Assembly: GCF_009455685.1 (NCBI RefSeq) | Contig: NZ_QPES01000001.1 | Span: 1,612,001-1,676,000, forward strand | DNA length: 64,000 nt | From: Paraburkholderia hayleyella | Lineage (GTDB): Bacteria > Pseudomonadota > Gammaproteobacteria > Burkholderiales > Burkholderiaceae | Direction: 5' to 3' | Shown: positions 1 to 8,761 of the stretch, in pieces | Position numbering within the stretch: position 1 is the stretch's first letter | How the letters are laid out: each line of letters begins with the position of its first letter | Position numbers and translations under genes: made by a program | Notes under the pieces: generated by a model | Told to the model about the DNA's origin: nothing | Database searches by the model: none | What the model saw: only the letters and a program-made list of their open reading frames with translations

Positions 1-629
1 GCTTGCTGTCGCGCTCGCGCTTCATGTTTATCGCGCAGTTCCGCGAGCGTTTTCCGCAGCGTCTGTGCGCCGAGCTGCGCGGGCATTTCGATGAGGCGGG
101 CACCTCGCCGTTCTGGCGCGCGGTCGGCTCGCACTTTTATCAGATCGATTTCAACGCCGCCGATTATCTGAGCTCACATGGCCGCCGCGCGTTTCTGGCG
201 GAGCTGATGCCGCGCTATCCGGTGTATGTCGACCTGTTGCCCCCTGAGGCGCAAGCGTGCGTTGGGCTGACGCACCATGACACGGTGCCGGCGCGCCGCA
301 TGCTCGAAGCCGAAGGGCTGCGTTACGAAAACCACGTCGATATCTTCGATGCCGGGCCGGTGCTTGAATGCCATATCGCCGATCTGCGCACGGTCCGCGA
401 GAGCGTGCTGGCGACAGTCGAGATCGCCGGGCCCGCGACATCGGCGAACGAGGCCAGTGCGGCTCACCCGCAAGCGCTGGTGGCGAATACCGCGCTGGAC
501 GATTTTCGCGTGAGCGTGGTGCCAGGCGCGCCGCAGGCGGGTGTCTTCCGGCTCAGTGCGCACGCTGCTGCCGCCCTCGCGGTCACGGCGGGCGACACGG
601 TGCGCGTGCTGCCGCTCAAACCTCGCTGA
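1..629 (+). CDS. astA: Arginine N-succinyltransferase, C-terminal part (5' end outside window)
   Basis: First enzyme of the arginine succinyltransferase pathway: transfers succinyl from succinyl-CoA to arginine in the cytoplasm. About 208 codons are visible; the family is near 340 residues, so the start lies upstream of the window and the first visible TTG is not a real start. Motifs typical of AstA/AruG include GTSPFWRAVGSHFY and FLAELMPRYPVYVDLLP in the visible first half. Burkholderia often carries paired alpha and beta subunits; I cannot tell which this is from the C-terminal part alone. astD follows after 36 bp on the same strand, consistent with an ast operon. Confidence 0.93.
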   Translation, partial: LLSRSRFMFIAQFRERFPQRLCAELRGHFDEAGTSPFWRAVGSHFYQIDFNAADYLSSHGRRAFLAELMPRYPVYVDLLPPEAQACVGLTHHDTVPARRMLEAEGLRYENHVDIFDAGPVLECHIADLRTVRESVLATVEIAGPATSANEASAAHPQALVANTALDDFRVSVVPGAPQAGVFRLSAHAAAALAVTAGDTVRVLPLKPR

Positions 630-665
630 AAGCAGCGTGAGCATTTCAACAGGAGCGATCAGATC

Positions 666-2129
666 ATGAGTGAGCTTTTTATCGACGGTGCATGGTGCGC
701 TGGCACGGGGCCGGTGTTTGCCTCGCATGATCCGGGCAGCGGCGCGGTGGTGTGGCAAGGCGCGAGCGCGGCGGCCAGCGAGGTCGATCAGGCTGTGCGC
801 GCGGCGCGGCGCGCGAGCGTGGCATGGCAGGCGGAATCGTTCGAGGCGCGGAGCGCACTCGTGCAGCGCTTTGCCACACAGCTCACGCAGCACAGCGACG
901 CGCTGGCGCATGCGATTGGCCGCGAGACCGGCAAGCCGCTGTGGGAGGCGCGTCAGGAAGTCGCGTCGATGGCGGCGAAAGTGAACATCTCGATCGCGGC
1001 GTATCACGAGCGGACTGGCGAAAAACGCACCGCGCTGGCCGATGGTATGGCGGTGTTGCGTCACCGGCCGCATGGCGTGGTGGCGGTGTTCGGGCCATAT
1101 AACTTTCCGGGACATTTGCCGAACGGACATATCGTGCCGGCGCTGCTGGCGGGCAATACGGTGGTGTTCAAGCCCTCCGAGCTGGCCCCTGGCGTGGCGC
1201 GGGCCACGCTTGAGCTGTGGCACGCGGCGGGCTTGCCCGCCGGTGTGCTCAATCTTGTGCAAGGCGAGAAAGACACGGGCGTGGCGCTGGCGCAGCATGC
1301 GCAGATCGACGGCCTGTTTTTTACCGGTAGCTCCAGCACCGGCACGTTGCTGCACCGGCAGTTCGGTGGGCGGCCGGAAATCGTCCTGGCGCTCGAGATG
1401 GGCGGTAATAATCCGCTGGTCGTGGCACCGGTGGCTGATCTCGATGCCGCCGTGCATCACACGATCCAGTCCGCGTTTTTGTCGGCGGGGCAGCGTTGCA
1501 CCTGCGCACGTCGTCTGTTCGTGCCGGACGATGCATTTGGCACGCGTTTTATCGAGTGTTTGACCGAGGTGACGGCGCGCCTCGAGGTCGGGGCCTATGA
1601 CGCCACGCCACAGCCGTTCATGGGCGCGGTGGTGTCGGCCAAGGCCGCCGCGCAGTTGCTCACGGCCCAGGCGAGCCTGCTCGCCCGCGGCGCCCGCGCG
1701 CTGTTGCCCATGACCCAGCGTGCCGCGCATCTGGGCTTCGTCAGCCCGGCGCTGATCGAGGTCAGCGCGGCCCATGATTTACCCGATGAGGAATTTTTCG
1801 GCCCGTTGCTGCAAATCAGCCGTTATGCCACTTTCGACGAAGCCATCGCACGCGCCAACGACACCGCCTTCGGCCTGTCCGCGGGCCTCCTGGCTGACGA
1901 CGCGGCACTTTGGCAAGCGTTCCAGCAACACATTCGCGCGGGCATCGTCAACTGGAACCGGCCCACCAACGGTGCCTCGTCAGCGGCACCGTTCGGCGGC
2001 ATCGGGCGCTCGGGCAACCAGCGGCCCAGCGCCTACTATGCGGCCGATTACTGCGCATACCCAATGGCCTCGGTCGAAAGCGAACACCTGCAAATGCCCG
2101 CGAGCGTTGCGCCGGGCCTTCATTTTTAA
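666..2129 (+). CDS. astD: N-succinylglutamate 5-semialdehyde dehydrogenase
   Basis: Oxidises succinylglutamate semialdehyde to succinylglutamate with NAD+, the fourth step of the ast pathway. The 487 residues match the family length. Aldehyde dehydrogenase hallmarks are visible: the cofactor-loop motif FTGSSSTG near residue 219, the general-base glutamate in LEMGGNN (E244), and the nucleophilic cysteine in AGQRCTCARRL (C278). The ATG follows AGGAGCG at about 8-10 bp. It lies between astA and astB on one strand with short gaps, supporting a single transcript. Confidence 0.97.
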   Translation: MSELFIDGAWCAGTGPVFASHDPGSGAVVWQGASAAASEVDQAVRAARRASVAWQAESFEARSALVQRFATQLTQHSDALAHAIGRETGKPLWEARQEVASMAAKVNISIAAYHERTGEKRTALADGMAVLRHRPHGVVAVFGPYNFPGHLPNGHIVPALLAGNTVVFKPSELAPGVARATLELWHAAGLPAGVLNLVQGEKDTGVALAQHAQIDGLFFTGSSSTGTLLHRQFGGRPEIVLALEMGGNNPLVVAPVADLDAAVHHTIQSAFLSAGQRCTCARRLFVPDDAFGTRFIECLTEVTARLEVGAYDATPQPFMGAVVSAKAAAQLLTAQASLLARGARALLPMTQRAAHLGFVSPALIEVSAAHDLPDEEFFGPLLQISRYATFDEAIARANDTAFGLSAGLLADDAALWQAFQQHIRAGIVNWNRPTNGASSAAPFGGIGRSGNQRPSAYYAADYCAYPMASVESEHLQMPASVAPGLHF

Positions 2130-2154
2130 ATGACTGAATTTTTAGGGATCAGCG

Positions 2155-3495
2155 ATGGCCGCCATTGAAGCCAATTTCGACGGACTAGTCGGTCCGACGC
2201 ATAACTACGCGGGGTTGTCGTTTGGCAACGTCGCCTCGCGCAGCAACGAAAAATCCGTGGCCAATCCGCGTGCGGCCGCGAAACAGGGTTTGCGCAAGAT
2301 GAAGCAGCTCGCCGATCTGGGCCTCGCGCAGGGCGTGCTGCCGCCGCAGGAGCGGCCATCACTGCGGCTCTTGCGCGATCTTGGGTTTTCCGGCGATGAC
2401 GCCCGCGTCATCGCGCGCGCCGCGAAGGAGGCGCCTGAGCTGCTGGCGGCGGCCAGTTCCGCCTCGGCGATGTGGACGGCCAACGCGGCGACGGTCAGCC
2501 CTTCGGCCGACACGCCGGACGCGCGCGTGCATTTCACGCCCGCCAACCTGTGCAGCAAGCTGCATCGGGCGATCGAACACGAAGCGACACGCCGCACGCT
2601 ACGCACCATTTTTTCGGCGCCCGAACATTTCGTCGTGCATGAGGCGCTGCCGGGCACCCCCGCGCTGGGCGATGAAGGTGCGGCGAATCACACGCGTTTT
2701 TGTGCCGGATACGGCATGCCTGGCGTCGAATTTTTTGTTTATGGCCGCAGTGAATACCGGCCCGGGCTGCAACCGCAGCGCTATCCGGCGCGCCAGACCT
2801 TCGAGGCGAGCCGCGCCGTGGCGCAGCACCACGGCTTGCGCGAAAGCGCGACGGTGTACGCGCAGCAAAACCCGGACATGATCGACGCGGGGGTGTTCCA
2901 TAACGATGTGATCGCCGTCGGTAACCTGCAAACACTTTTCTGCCATGAGAAAGCGTTCGTTGAGCAAGCGCAGGTTTATGACAGCTTGCGCGAGCACATG
3001 GCAGGGCTCGGCGCGCGGCTCGAGGTGATCGAGGTGCCCGAGGCGCAGGTGAGCGTGGCCGATGCCGTGTCGTCGTATCTGTTCAACAGCCAGTTGCTAC
3101 TGCGCCCCGATGGGCGGCAAGTGCTGGTCGTGCCGCAGGAGTGCCGCGAGCGGCCTGCGGTGGCCGCGTGGCTCGATGGGCTGACGGCGGGCACGGGGCC
3201 GATCGATGAGGTCCTCGTGTTCGATTTGCGTGAAAGCATGAAAAATGGCGGCGGCCCGGCTTGCCTGCGTTTGCGCGTCGTGCTGAACGAAGCCGAGCGC
3301 GCTGCGGTGCGGCCTGGCATCTGGATCGACGATGCGCTGTTTGCGCGGCTGGATGGCTGGATCGAGCGGCATTATCGTGAGGCGCTGGCTCCTGCCGATC
3401 TGGCCGATCCGCAGTTGTTGCTCGAATCACGCACCGCGCTCGATGAGCTGACACAAATTCTGGATCTGGGTTCGCTCTATGATTTCCAACGCTAG
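2155..3495 (+). CDS. astB: N-succinylarginine dihydrolase
   Basis: Hydrolyses succinylarginine to succinylornithine, CO2 and two ammonia; second step of the ast pathway and a member of the amidinotransferase-fold superfamily. At 446 residues it is full length. Residues lining up with the known Cys-His-Glu catalytic set are E174 (LGDEGAANHT), H249 (GVFHNDVIAVGN) and C370 (KNGGGPACLRL). Its last 17 bp overlap the start of astE, implying translational coupling. No astC (succinylornithine transaminase) is seen downstream; it may lie upstream of the window. Confidence 0.97.
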   Translation: MAAIEANFDGLVGPTHNYAGLSFGNVASRSNEKSVANPRAAAKQGLRKMKQLADLGLAQGVLPPQERPSLRLLRDLGFSGDDARVIARAAKEAPELLAAASSASAMWTANAATVSPSADTPDARVHFTPANLCSKLHRAIEHEATRRTLRTIFSAPEHFVVHEALPGTPALGDEGAANHTRFCAGYGMPGVEFFVYGRSEYRPGLQPQRYPARQTFEASRAVAQHHGLRESATVYAQQNPDMIDAGVFHNDVIAVGNLQTLFCHEKAFVEQAQVYDSLREHMAGLGARLEVIEVPEAQVSVADAVSSYLFNSQLLLRPDGRQVLVVPQECRERPAVAAWLDGLTAGTGPIDEVLVFDLRESMKNGGGPACLRLRVVLNEAERAAVRPGIWIDDALFARLDGWIERHYREALAPADLADPQLLLESRTALDELTQILDLGSLYDFQR

Positions 3496-4597
3496 TTCAA
3501 CCGAAGCCCATGGAGCAGACGCTCAGCCCAACGTCTTGCTCGACGATTTCCTCGCCTACACGCTGGCGCTGCAGCAACCCGCGCATACCGGGGCCGCGGC
3601 CCAGGGTTCATGTGCGCAAGGGCAGTTGCGCTGGGTCTGGCTCGACGATGGCGTGTTGCAGCTTGGGCCCGTGCACACCACCTGCACCACGCCCAGCGTT
3701 TTGCTCTCGGCGGGCATCCACGGTGACGAAACCGCACCGCTCGAATTGCTCTCGCGGCTGGTGAGCGATCTGGCCGCTGGGCGTGCCACGCTCGCCTGCC
3801 GTCTGCTGGTGGTGCTGGGCAACATCGGGGCGATGCGGGCTGCGCGGCGTTATCTCGACGATGATCTGAACCGGCTTTTTAGCGGTGGCTACGCGGAGGT
3901 TCCCGCGAGCCGCGAGGCGAGCCGCGCTGCCGCGCTTGAAGAAGCCGCCCGCCAGTTTTTCACCGCGGCACAGGTGGCACACCCGCGCGGCTCGCGCTGG
4001 CATCTGGATCTGCACACCGCGATTCGCCCCTCGGTATTCGAGCAGTTCGCCCTGCTGCCGCATACCCGTACGCCGGTGGCGCCGGCGCTGGTCGCCTGGC
4101 TGGGCGCGGCGCGCATTGCCGCCGTGCTGCTGCACACAACAAAAAGCCGCACGTATTCGCATTTCAGCGCGCAGACCTGCCAGGCGCGTGCCTGCACGCT
4201 TGAACTGGGCCAGGTCCGCCCCTTTGGGCAAAACGATCTGACGCACTTTGCCGCGACCGATACCGCGCTGCGCGATCTGCTGGCGGGCTATTCGCCTGCT
4301 GCCGGGGCCGAGGGTTCACCTCGTGTGCCTCGTGTGTTTACCGTGATCGACCAGATCACGAAGCATAGCGAAGCATTCGAACTGCTCGTGGCGGCGGACG
4401 TTCCCAACTTCACGCCCTTTCCCCAGGGCACCGTGCTAGCCCGCGATGGGGCATATCGTTATGTGGTGCAACATGAGCAGGAACGCCTGGTGTTTCCGAA
4501 TCCGGGCGTCAAGCCGGGTTTGCGCGCGGGCTTGCTCGTGATCGAAGCGCCACGCGAGGCGCTGTTCGCGCTGCCAGGGCCAGCCGTTTCCGCCTGA
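3479..4597 (+). CDS. astE: Succinylglutamate desuccinylase
   Basis: Last ast enzyme: splits succinylglutamate to glutamate and succinate. It is a zinc carboxypeptidase-like protein of the AstE/AspA family. Zinc ligands are visible as H81 and E84 in SAGIHGDETAP and H179 in HLDLHTAIR. At 372 residues it is somewhat longer than the roughly 320-residue E. coli protein, partly from a poorly conserved N-terminus. The chosen ATG lies inside the 3' end of astB (17-bp overlap), the arrangement expected for the distal gene of the operon. Confidence 0.95.
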   Translation: MISNASSTEAHGADAQPNVLLDDFLAYTLALQQPAHTGAAAQGSCAQGQLRWVWLDDGVLQLGPVHTTCTTPSVLLSAGIHGDETAPLELLSRLVSDLAAGRATLACRLLVVLGNIGAMRAARRYLDDDLNRLFSGGYAEVPASREASRAAALEEAARQFFTAAQVAHPRGSRWHLDLHTAIRPSVFEQFALLPHTRTPVAPALVAWLGAARIAAVLLHTTKSRTYSHFSAQTCQARACTLELGQVRPFGQNDLTHFAATDTALRDLLAGYSPAAGAEGSPRVPRVFTVIDQITKHSEAFELLVAADVPNFTPFPQGTVLARDGAYRYVVQHEQERLVFPNPGVKPGLRAGLLVIEAPREALFALPGPAVSA

Positions 4598-4739
4598 GCC
4601 GCGACATGGCTCGCGGGCTTGCCGCAGCGGCTGACGCTGTACAATCAGCCCGCATGGTGGCGGCCCGGTGGGTGTTGCGTTACACCGGTTTGAGCTGCCT
4701 GCTGTACGCAACGGGCCCAGGCTGTCTGGGCTGCTGGGT

Positions 4740-4760
4740 GAACCGGCTCAAGGCCGGTTC
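4740..4760. other. 7-bp hairpin in the leader of the binding-protein gene
   Basis: Perfect inverted repeat GAACCGG / CCGGTTC with a 7-nt loop, about 80 bp before the binding-protein start. No T-run follows, so it is not a convincing terminator. Further upstream a TTGCCG (4619-4624) and TACAAT (4640-4645) resemble promoter boxes, but their spacing is only 15 bp. The 245-bp gap between astE and the next gene may therefore carry a separate promoter and a structured leader; this is weakly supported. Confidence 0.3.
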
Positions 4761-4842
4761 AAGGCCACCCGGTTTCTGTTTCTGTGTGGTTTTGTTTTAT
4801 TTCTGTTTTATTTCCGTTTGGTTTCCATTGAGGATGACCCTG

Positions 4843-5637
4843 ATGAAAATGAATTGGCGAAAAAATGCCATCGCGGCTTTCTGTGCAGCAGCAACGCTTA
4901 TGACCGGCTCTGCGTCGGCGGCGGAGATCAAGGAAATCCGCTTTGGCGTCGAAGCGTCTTACGCGCCGTTTGAATACAAGTCGCCCAGCGGCGAGTTGAT
5001 CGGCTTTGATATCGACATCGGTAACGCTGTGTGCGCCAAGCTCAAGGCGAAATGCGTGTGGGTCGAGAACGCCTTCGATGGCCTGATCCCGGCCCTGAAG
5101 GCACGCAAGTTCAACGTGATCAACTCGGACATGTCGATTACCGACCAGCGCCGGGCGGTGATTGATTTCACCGATCCGATCTACACCATTCCCAGCCAGA
5201 TGATTGCAAAAAAAGGCAGCCGTCTGCAGCCGACCGCGCTGTCGCTTAAAGGTCACCGGATAGGCGTGCTGCAAGGCACGATCCAGGAAACCTATGCGCA
5301 GACGCGCTGGACACCGGCTGGCGTCAACGTCGTGCCTTACCAGACCCAGGACCTGATCTATGCGGATCTCACGTCGGGCCGTCTGGACGCTGCGTTCCAG
5401 GATGCCGAAGCCGCATCGAAAGGCTTTTTGAAGCAGCCTCAGGGCGCCGGTTTCGCTTTTGCCGGACCGGTGGTGAACGATGAGAAGCTGCTGGGCGTGG
5501 GCATTGGCTTTGGCGTGCGCAAGGAAGACACCGAACTGCGGAAGGCGCTCAACCAGGCGCTCAAGGAACTCAAGGCCGATGGCACGATTGACGGTTTTGC
5601 CGCGAAGTACTTCGACGTCAAGGTGGTGCTGAAGTAA
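4843..5637 (+). CDS. Periplasmic amino-acid ABC transporter substrate-binding protein (ArgT/HisJ type)
   Basis: Type 2 periplasmic binding protein of the lysine/arginine/ornithine/histidine group, expected to bind a basic amino acid and feed an ABC permease. The 264-residue product has a signal peptide ending ASASA before AEIKEIRFG, then the canonical FGVEASYAPFEYKSPSGE and GFDIDIGNAVCAKL, and later the lobe-two stretch GVLQGTIQETYA. Two in-frame ATGs (4834, 4843) exist; I choose 4843 because AGG at 4831-4833 then sits 9 nt upstream. No permease or ATPase gene follows. Its position after the ast genes suggests arginine or ornithine uptake, but the ligand is an inference. Confidence 0.88.
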   Translation: MKMNWRKNAIAAFCAAATLMTGSASAAEIKEIRFGVEASYAPFEYKSPSGELIGFDIDIGNAVCAKLKAKCVWVENAFDGLIPALKARKFNVINSDMSITDQRRAVIDFTDPIYTIPSQMIAKKGSRLQPTALSLKGHRIGVLQGTIQETYAQTRWTPAGVNVVPYQTQDLIYADLTSGRLDAAFQDAEAASKGFLKQPQGAGFAFAGPVVNDEKLLGVGIGFGVRKEDTELRKALNQALKELKADGTIDGFAAKYFDVKVVLK

Positions 5638-5676
5638 GCGCGATGCTTGCGCGCTGACGCCCCCGCATGCTGTTGT

Positions 5677-5710
5677 GCCACTGGCCGCGTTGTTGCGGCC
5701 AGTGGCGTTT
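5677..5710 (+). terminator. Rho-independent terminator after the binding-protein gene
   Basis: A perfect 12-bp stem GCCACTGGCCGC / GCGGCCAGTGGC with a 6-nt loop, followed by GTTTT, 40 bp after the stop of the binding-protein gene and before the peroxiredoxin gene. Confidence 0.8.
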
Positions 5711-5844
5711 TGGGCCAGCGGTTTTGGCACGTGGCGCAAGGCAAAACGTGGTTCAATGCATCCCGCTCTCGCGCTGGATCGGGCCGGATCGTTGTGCCTG
5801 GTACGGTATGACGGACAGGAAAACAAAAGAACAGGAGAATCGTT

Positions 5845-6420
5845 ATGCAACCGTTCATGAAACGCACCCTGAGGTCACCGCTGCTGGCCGTGGCGGTCTC
5901 GCTTGGCATGCTGCTGTATGCACCGCTTGCCACCGCTACGCTCAAGCCTGGCGATACGGCGCCGGATTTTACGCTTCAGGCTTCGCTCGGCGGCAAGACG
6001 TATACGTATTCGCTAGCGCAAGCGTTAAAGCAGGGGCCTGTCGTGCTGTACTTCTATCCGGCCGCCTTCACCAAGGGCTGCACGATCGAGGCGCACCAGT
6101 TTGCCGATGCCACCGATGAATACAAAAAATATGGCGCGAGCGTCATCGGCGTGTCGCACGACAACATCGACACGCTCACGAAGTTTTCTGTCAGCGAGTG
6201 CCGCAGCAAGTTTCCGGTCGCCGCCGATCAGGATTCGAAGGTGATTCGCGCTTACGACGCGGCGCTGCCGATGCATGCCTCGATGGCGAACCGGGTGTCA
6301 TATGTGATCGCGCCTGATGGCCACGTACTGTACGAGTACACCAGCATGTCGCCGGAGCAGCACGTCGCCAACACGTTGCGCGCGGTGCAGGAATGGGCGG
6401 CGGTGCACAAACGGCCTTGA
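5845..6420 (+). CDS. Exported peroxiredoxin, AhpC/TSA (BCP-like) family
   Basis: Thiol peroxidase predicted to reduce peroxides outside the cytoplasm. The N-terminus is a signal peptide (basic MKRTLRS, hydrophobic LLAVAVSLGMLLY, cleavage near ATA). The thioredoxin-fold core follows, with PDFTLQASLGG and the peroxidatic cysteine in FYPAAFTKGCTIE (C79). A second cysteine in SVSECRSKFPVAAD may act as resolving residue. AGGAG lies 6 bp before the ATG at 5845; an internal ATG at 5857 gives a more typical signal-peptide start. BCP proteins are usually cytoplasmic, so the export signal is notable. The reductant is unknown. Confidence 0.88.
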   Translation: MQPFMKRTLRSPLLAVAVSLGMLLYAPLATATLKPGDTAPDFTLQASLGGKTYTYSLAQALKQGPVVLYFYPAAFTKGCTIEAHQFADATDEYKKYGASVIGVSHDNIDTLTKFSVSECRSKFPVAADQDSKVIRAYDAALPMHASMANRVSYVIAPDGHVLYEYTSMSPEQHVANTLRAVQEWAAVHKRP

Positions 6421-6479
6421 TGGATTCAAGGCAATGAAGGCAATTGATGATGCGTTTGACAGTTTGAGGAGCTGGGCCA

Positions 6480-6944
6480 ATGCCGATTCTGCTGTTACTG
6501 GTAGTACTTGCCGCGCTGGCGTATGGCGCTCTCTGGAGCTTCGAGACACTGGCCGCACAGTTTGGCCTGGCGCTGGCCGTAGGCGTGGCGGTGCTGGCCG
6601 CCGCACTCCTGTTGCTGGGTGCGATTGGGTTCTGGCGGCGCCAGCGTGCCGTCGCACCGAACGTGCACGATGGCAACTGGACCCATGCGTTGAGTGGCCC
6701 CTGGGGGGAACTCCGGTTCGCGGCGGACAAACGTTTGTGCAAGGTGAAGCTGGCCGGGGATGAGGGTGCGTATATCTTTGCCGATTTACGCGGCGCGGCC
6801 ATCGAACGTGAAGGAGAGGGCTGGCGGGTCGAGTTGCAGGTGAATGATGCGGCGCGGCCGGTTTGGCGTTTACCGGTAAAGGGTAAACGCCAGGCACGGC
6901 AGTGGCAGCGGATTATCCGGCTGGCGGTGGCGCAACGGCTTTGA
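6480..6944 (+). CDS. Small two-helix membrane protein, function unknown
   Basis: 154 residues. Two hydrophobic helices occupy about residues 2-20 and 28-56, followed by a soluble domain of about 90 residues containing WTHALSGPWGELRFAADK and ending in a basic tail. I do not recognise a catalytic motif. An AGGA at 6467-6470 sits about 9 bp before the ATG. It lies 59 bp after the peroxiredoxin gene on the same strand and may be cotranscribed. The coding strand has normal GC-rich codon use, which supports a real native gene. Function cannot be assigned. Confidence 0.7.
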   Translation: MPILLLLVVLAALAYGALWSFETLAAQFGLALAVGVAVLAAALLLLGAIGFWRRQRAVAPNVHDGNWTHALSGPWGELRFAADKRLCKVKLAGDEGAYIFADLRGAAIEREGEGWRVELQVNDAARPVWRLPVKGKRQARQWQRIIRLAVAQRL

Positions 6945-7000
6945 CGAGAGCCTGCCTTGGGCAGGCAGGCAATCCGTTTTTAGCGTGATGCAGGTTTGCC

Positions 7001-8761
7001 TCAATCGTTGTTGAGCAGGAAATCTAATGACATGGCGTGAGGCCTGGGCACTATCGCAGGTGTTTCACCCGAGTGCGCGGGCGAGATAGCTTTTGTCCTG
7101 TCTTGCGTGGTGCTTGTGGTGCTTGTGGTGCTTGTGGAATTGAGCGGGAAATTCCTGGATAAATTCAGGCTGGTTGGGGACTGGCTAAAAAATGCTTCAT
7201 CCATTTCATGCATTGCACTTGCCTCATCGGGCATGGTTGGCGGGTATGATCGCGCGCGATTTAACGCAGTATTATCAGCAGGAGGATTCTGGTTATTTTT
7301 ATTGCTGCGTATATTTTTCAGATATTTATTTAAATATTTATTTTTCATATTTAAAGCTATATCAAGATTCGATATTTGACGCTTGCCTTGCCGTTGTGAC
7401 AGGTCCACGCCCCATTCGAGTAGTTTTAGAATTAATGCCAGGTTTTTATTTTTTATTGCAGTCATGAATGGGGAACTATTTGACATGTTTTGTTTGTTGA
7501 TTTCATTAATGAAATCAACTGGATGGCACAGCTTGATATATTTTGCGATCAGTTCTACCGTGGGTAAGTGGTTAAGCGTGACTGCATAGTGAAATAGAGA
7601 GAGATTGTTTTTATTCATAATTAAAAGTTTGCCCTCGGTTTCAAGAATTTTTTCAAGAATTTTTTCAAGAATTTCTAGGCTGGTCGAATCGGAGATGCTG
7701 AGTTGCGTTGCCAGAAAACAGGGATTGAATGCTTCAGGGCAAGATTGGTTATTTTTAACATAATTAATTCCGAGTACGCCTGGATAGCCGGGCTGTGACA
7801 GGTAATTATTTATTGCGGAGAGATCTTTTTTTATAATGGCAGCGATGATATGTGTAAATTTTTCTTTATCTTCCTGTTTAATTGTAAATTCCGAGTGTCG
7901 GCTGGGCGCAGATGGTGTGGCCTGATCCAGATTCGGTGCCGTTTCAATGCCCTGCTGTTGCGACATCTCGTTATTCCAGTCGAGTATTGCCTGTTTGATT
8001 TCCAGAAGACTTCGCCTCGTCGCAAAAGCAAAAGGAGTGGTCTTTGATTTATTGGGTGTGTTGATTTCGTCTATGAAATTATTGGGGTGGCGATCTTTGA
8101 TGTAATGTGCGACTAGTTTTACAGTTTCTAAATTTCCATTGATCACGGAATAATGAAACAGGGTGAGGTCATTTTGAGCCCGTAGGAGTAGGTTATCTAC
8201 ACTTGCTAGAATTTTCTCCAGAATTTTCATGCCTTCTGGATCAGAATTGTCATAGTGGACGCTGTGTTTTACTGCTAGAAAAACAAGACTGGACCCCAGC
8301 GGTAATCTTTTGTTTTTTGCATGGTAATTTGTTCCGAATAATGGTTTGTATTCTTCTTTCGATATATAATAATTTATCTTTTTTATATTTTTTTGTTCGA
8401 TGGCATCGGCTATTTTTTCAATTATTTTAATATCGTTTTTTAAGAGTCTATGTTGAGTTATTTGTTTTTCTTTGCTTTTCTGATTTTTTTCTGCAGAATA
8501 CGGCGAATACCTTAAGGTGGGCTGTTTATCTGGATTCGTGTCTTTGTCAGGACATGGGTTGTAGCCGATAATCTGGTCTGCCTCGGTAGAACTCACTCCA
8601 GCAATATTAATGTGAGGGGGATGGGCGATGCCTGGCGGAATAAAAGAGTTCTGCGCCCGGGGGGAAAGATTGCCGGTCGTGGGGCAAGTCTGGTCAGACT
8701 GGTTATGAAACGTAAAATGGGTTATGTCAGATGATATCGAATTGCTGTTGTTGGTTTTCAT
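7001..8761 (-). CDS. AT-rich ankyrin-like protein with two homologous modules; candidate secreted effector
   Basis: 586 residues, much AT-richer and more Lys/Asn/Ile-rich than neighbouring genes, suggesting acquisition. Residues 1-110 are Ser/Asn/Pro-rich and look disordered. Two related modules follow: one containing LTLFHYSVINGNLETVKLVA, the second LSLFHYAVTLNHLPTVELIA, each with a following DEIN/NEIN segment and a helix such as ALILKLLEWGVDL. These match the ankyrin helix-loop-helix pattern, though divergent. The last 90 residues are again disordered with Ser/Thr runs. There is no signal peptide or membrane segment. This architecture is common in host-directed type III/IV effectors of endosymbionts and pathogens, but no secretion genes are nearby, so that role is inference. 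Confidence 0.6.
   Translation of the reverse strand: MKTNNSNSISSDITHFTFHNQSDQTCPTTGNLSPRAQNSFIPPGIAHPPHINIAGVSSTEADQIIGYNPCPDKDTNPDKQPTLRYSPYSAEKNQKSKEKQITQHRLLKNDIKIIEKIADAIEQKNIKKINYYISKEEYKPLFGTNYHAKNKRLPLGSSLVFLAVKHSVHYDNSDPEGMKILEKILASVDNLLLRAQNDLTLFHYSVINGNLETVKLVAHYIKDRHPNNFIDEINTPNKSKTTPFAFATRRSLLEIKQAILDWNNEMSQQQGIETAPNLDQATPSAPSRHSEFTIKQEDKEKFTHIIAAIIKKDLSAINNYLSQPGYPGVLGINYVKNNQSCPEAFNPCFLATQLSISDSTSLEILEKILEKILETEGKLLIMNKNNLSLFHYAVTLNHLPTVELIAKYIKLCHPVDFINEINKQNMSNSSPFMTAIKNKNLALILKLLEWGVDLSQRQGKRQISNLDIALNMKNKYLNKYLKNIRSNKNNQNPPADNTALNRARSYPPTMPDEASAMHEMDEAFFSQSPTSLNLSRNFPLNSTSTTSTTSTTQDRTKAISPAHSGETPAIVPRPHAMSLDFLLNND

Noticed and set aside
174..1775. 533-codon minus-strand frame opposite astA/astD
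   Set aside because: GC-rich shadow of convincing plus-strand genes; Arg/His-rich composition, no start context and no recognisable motif.
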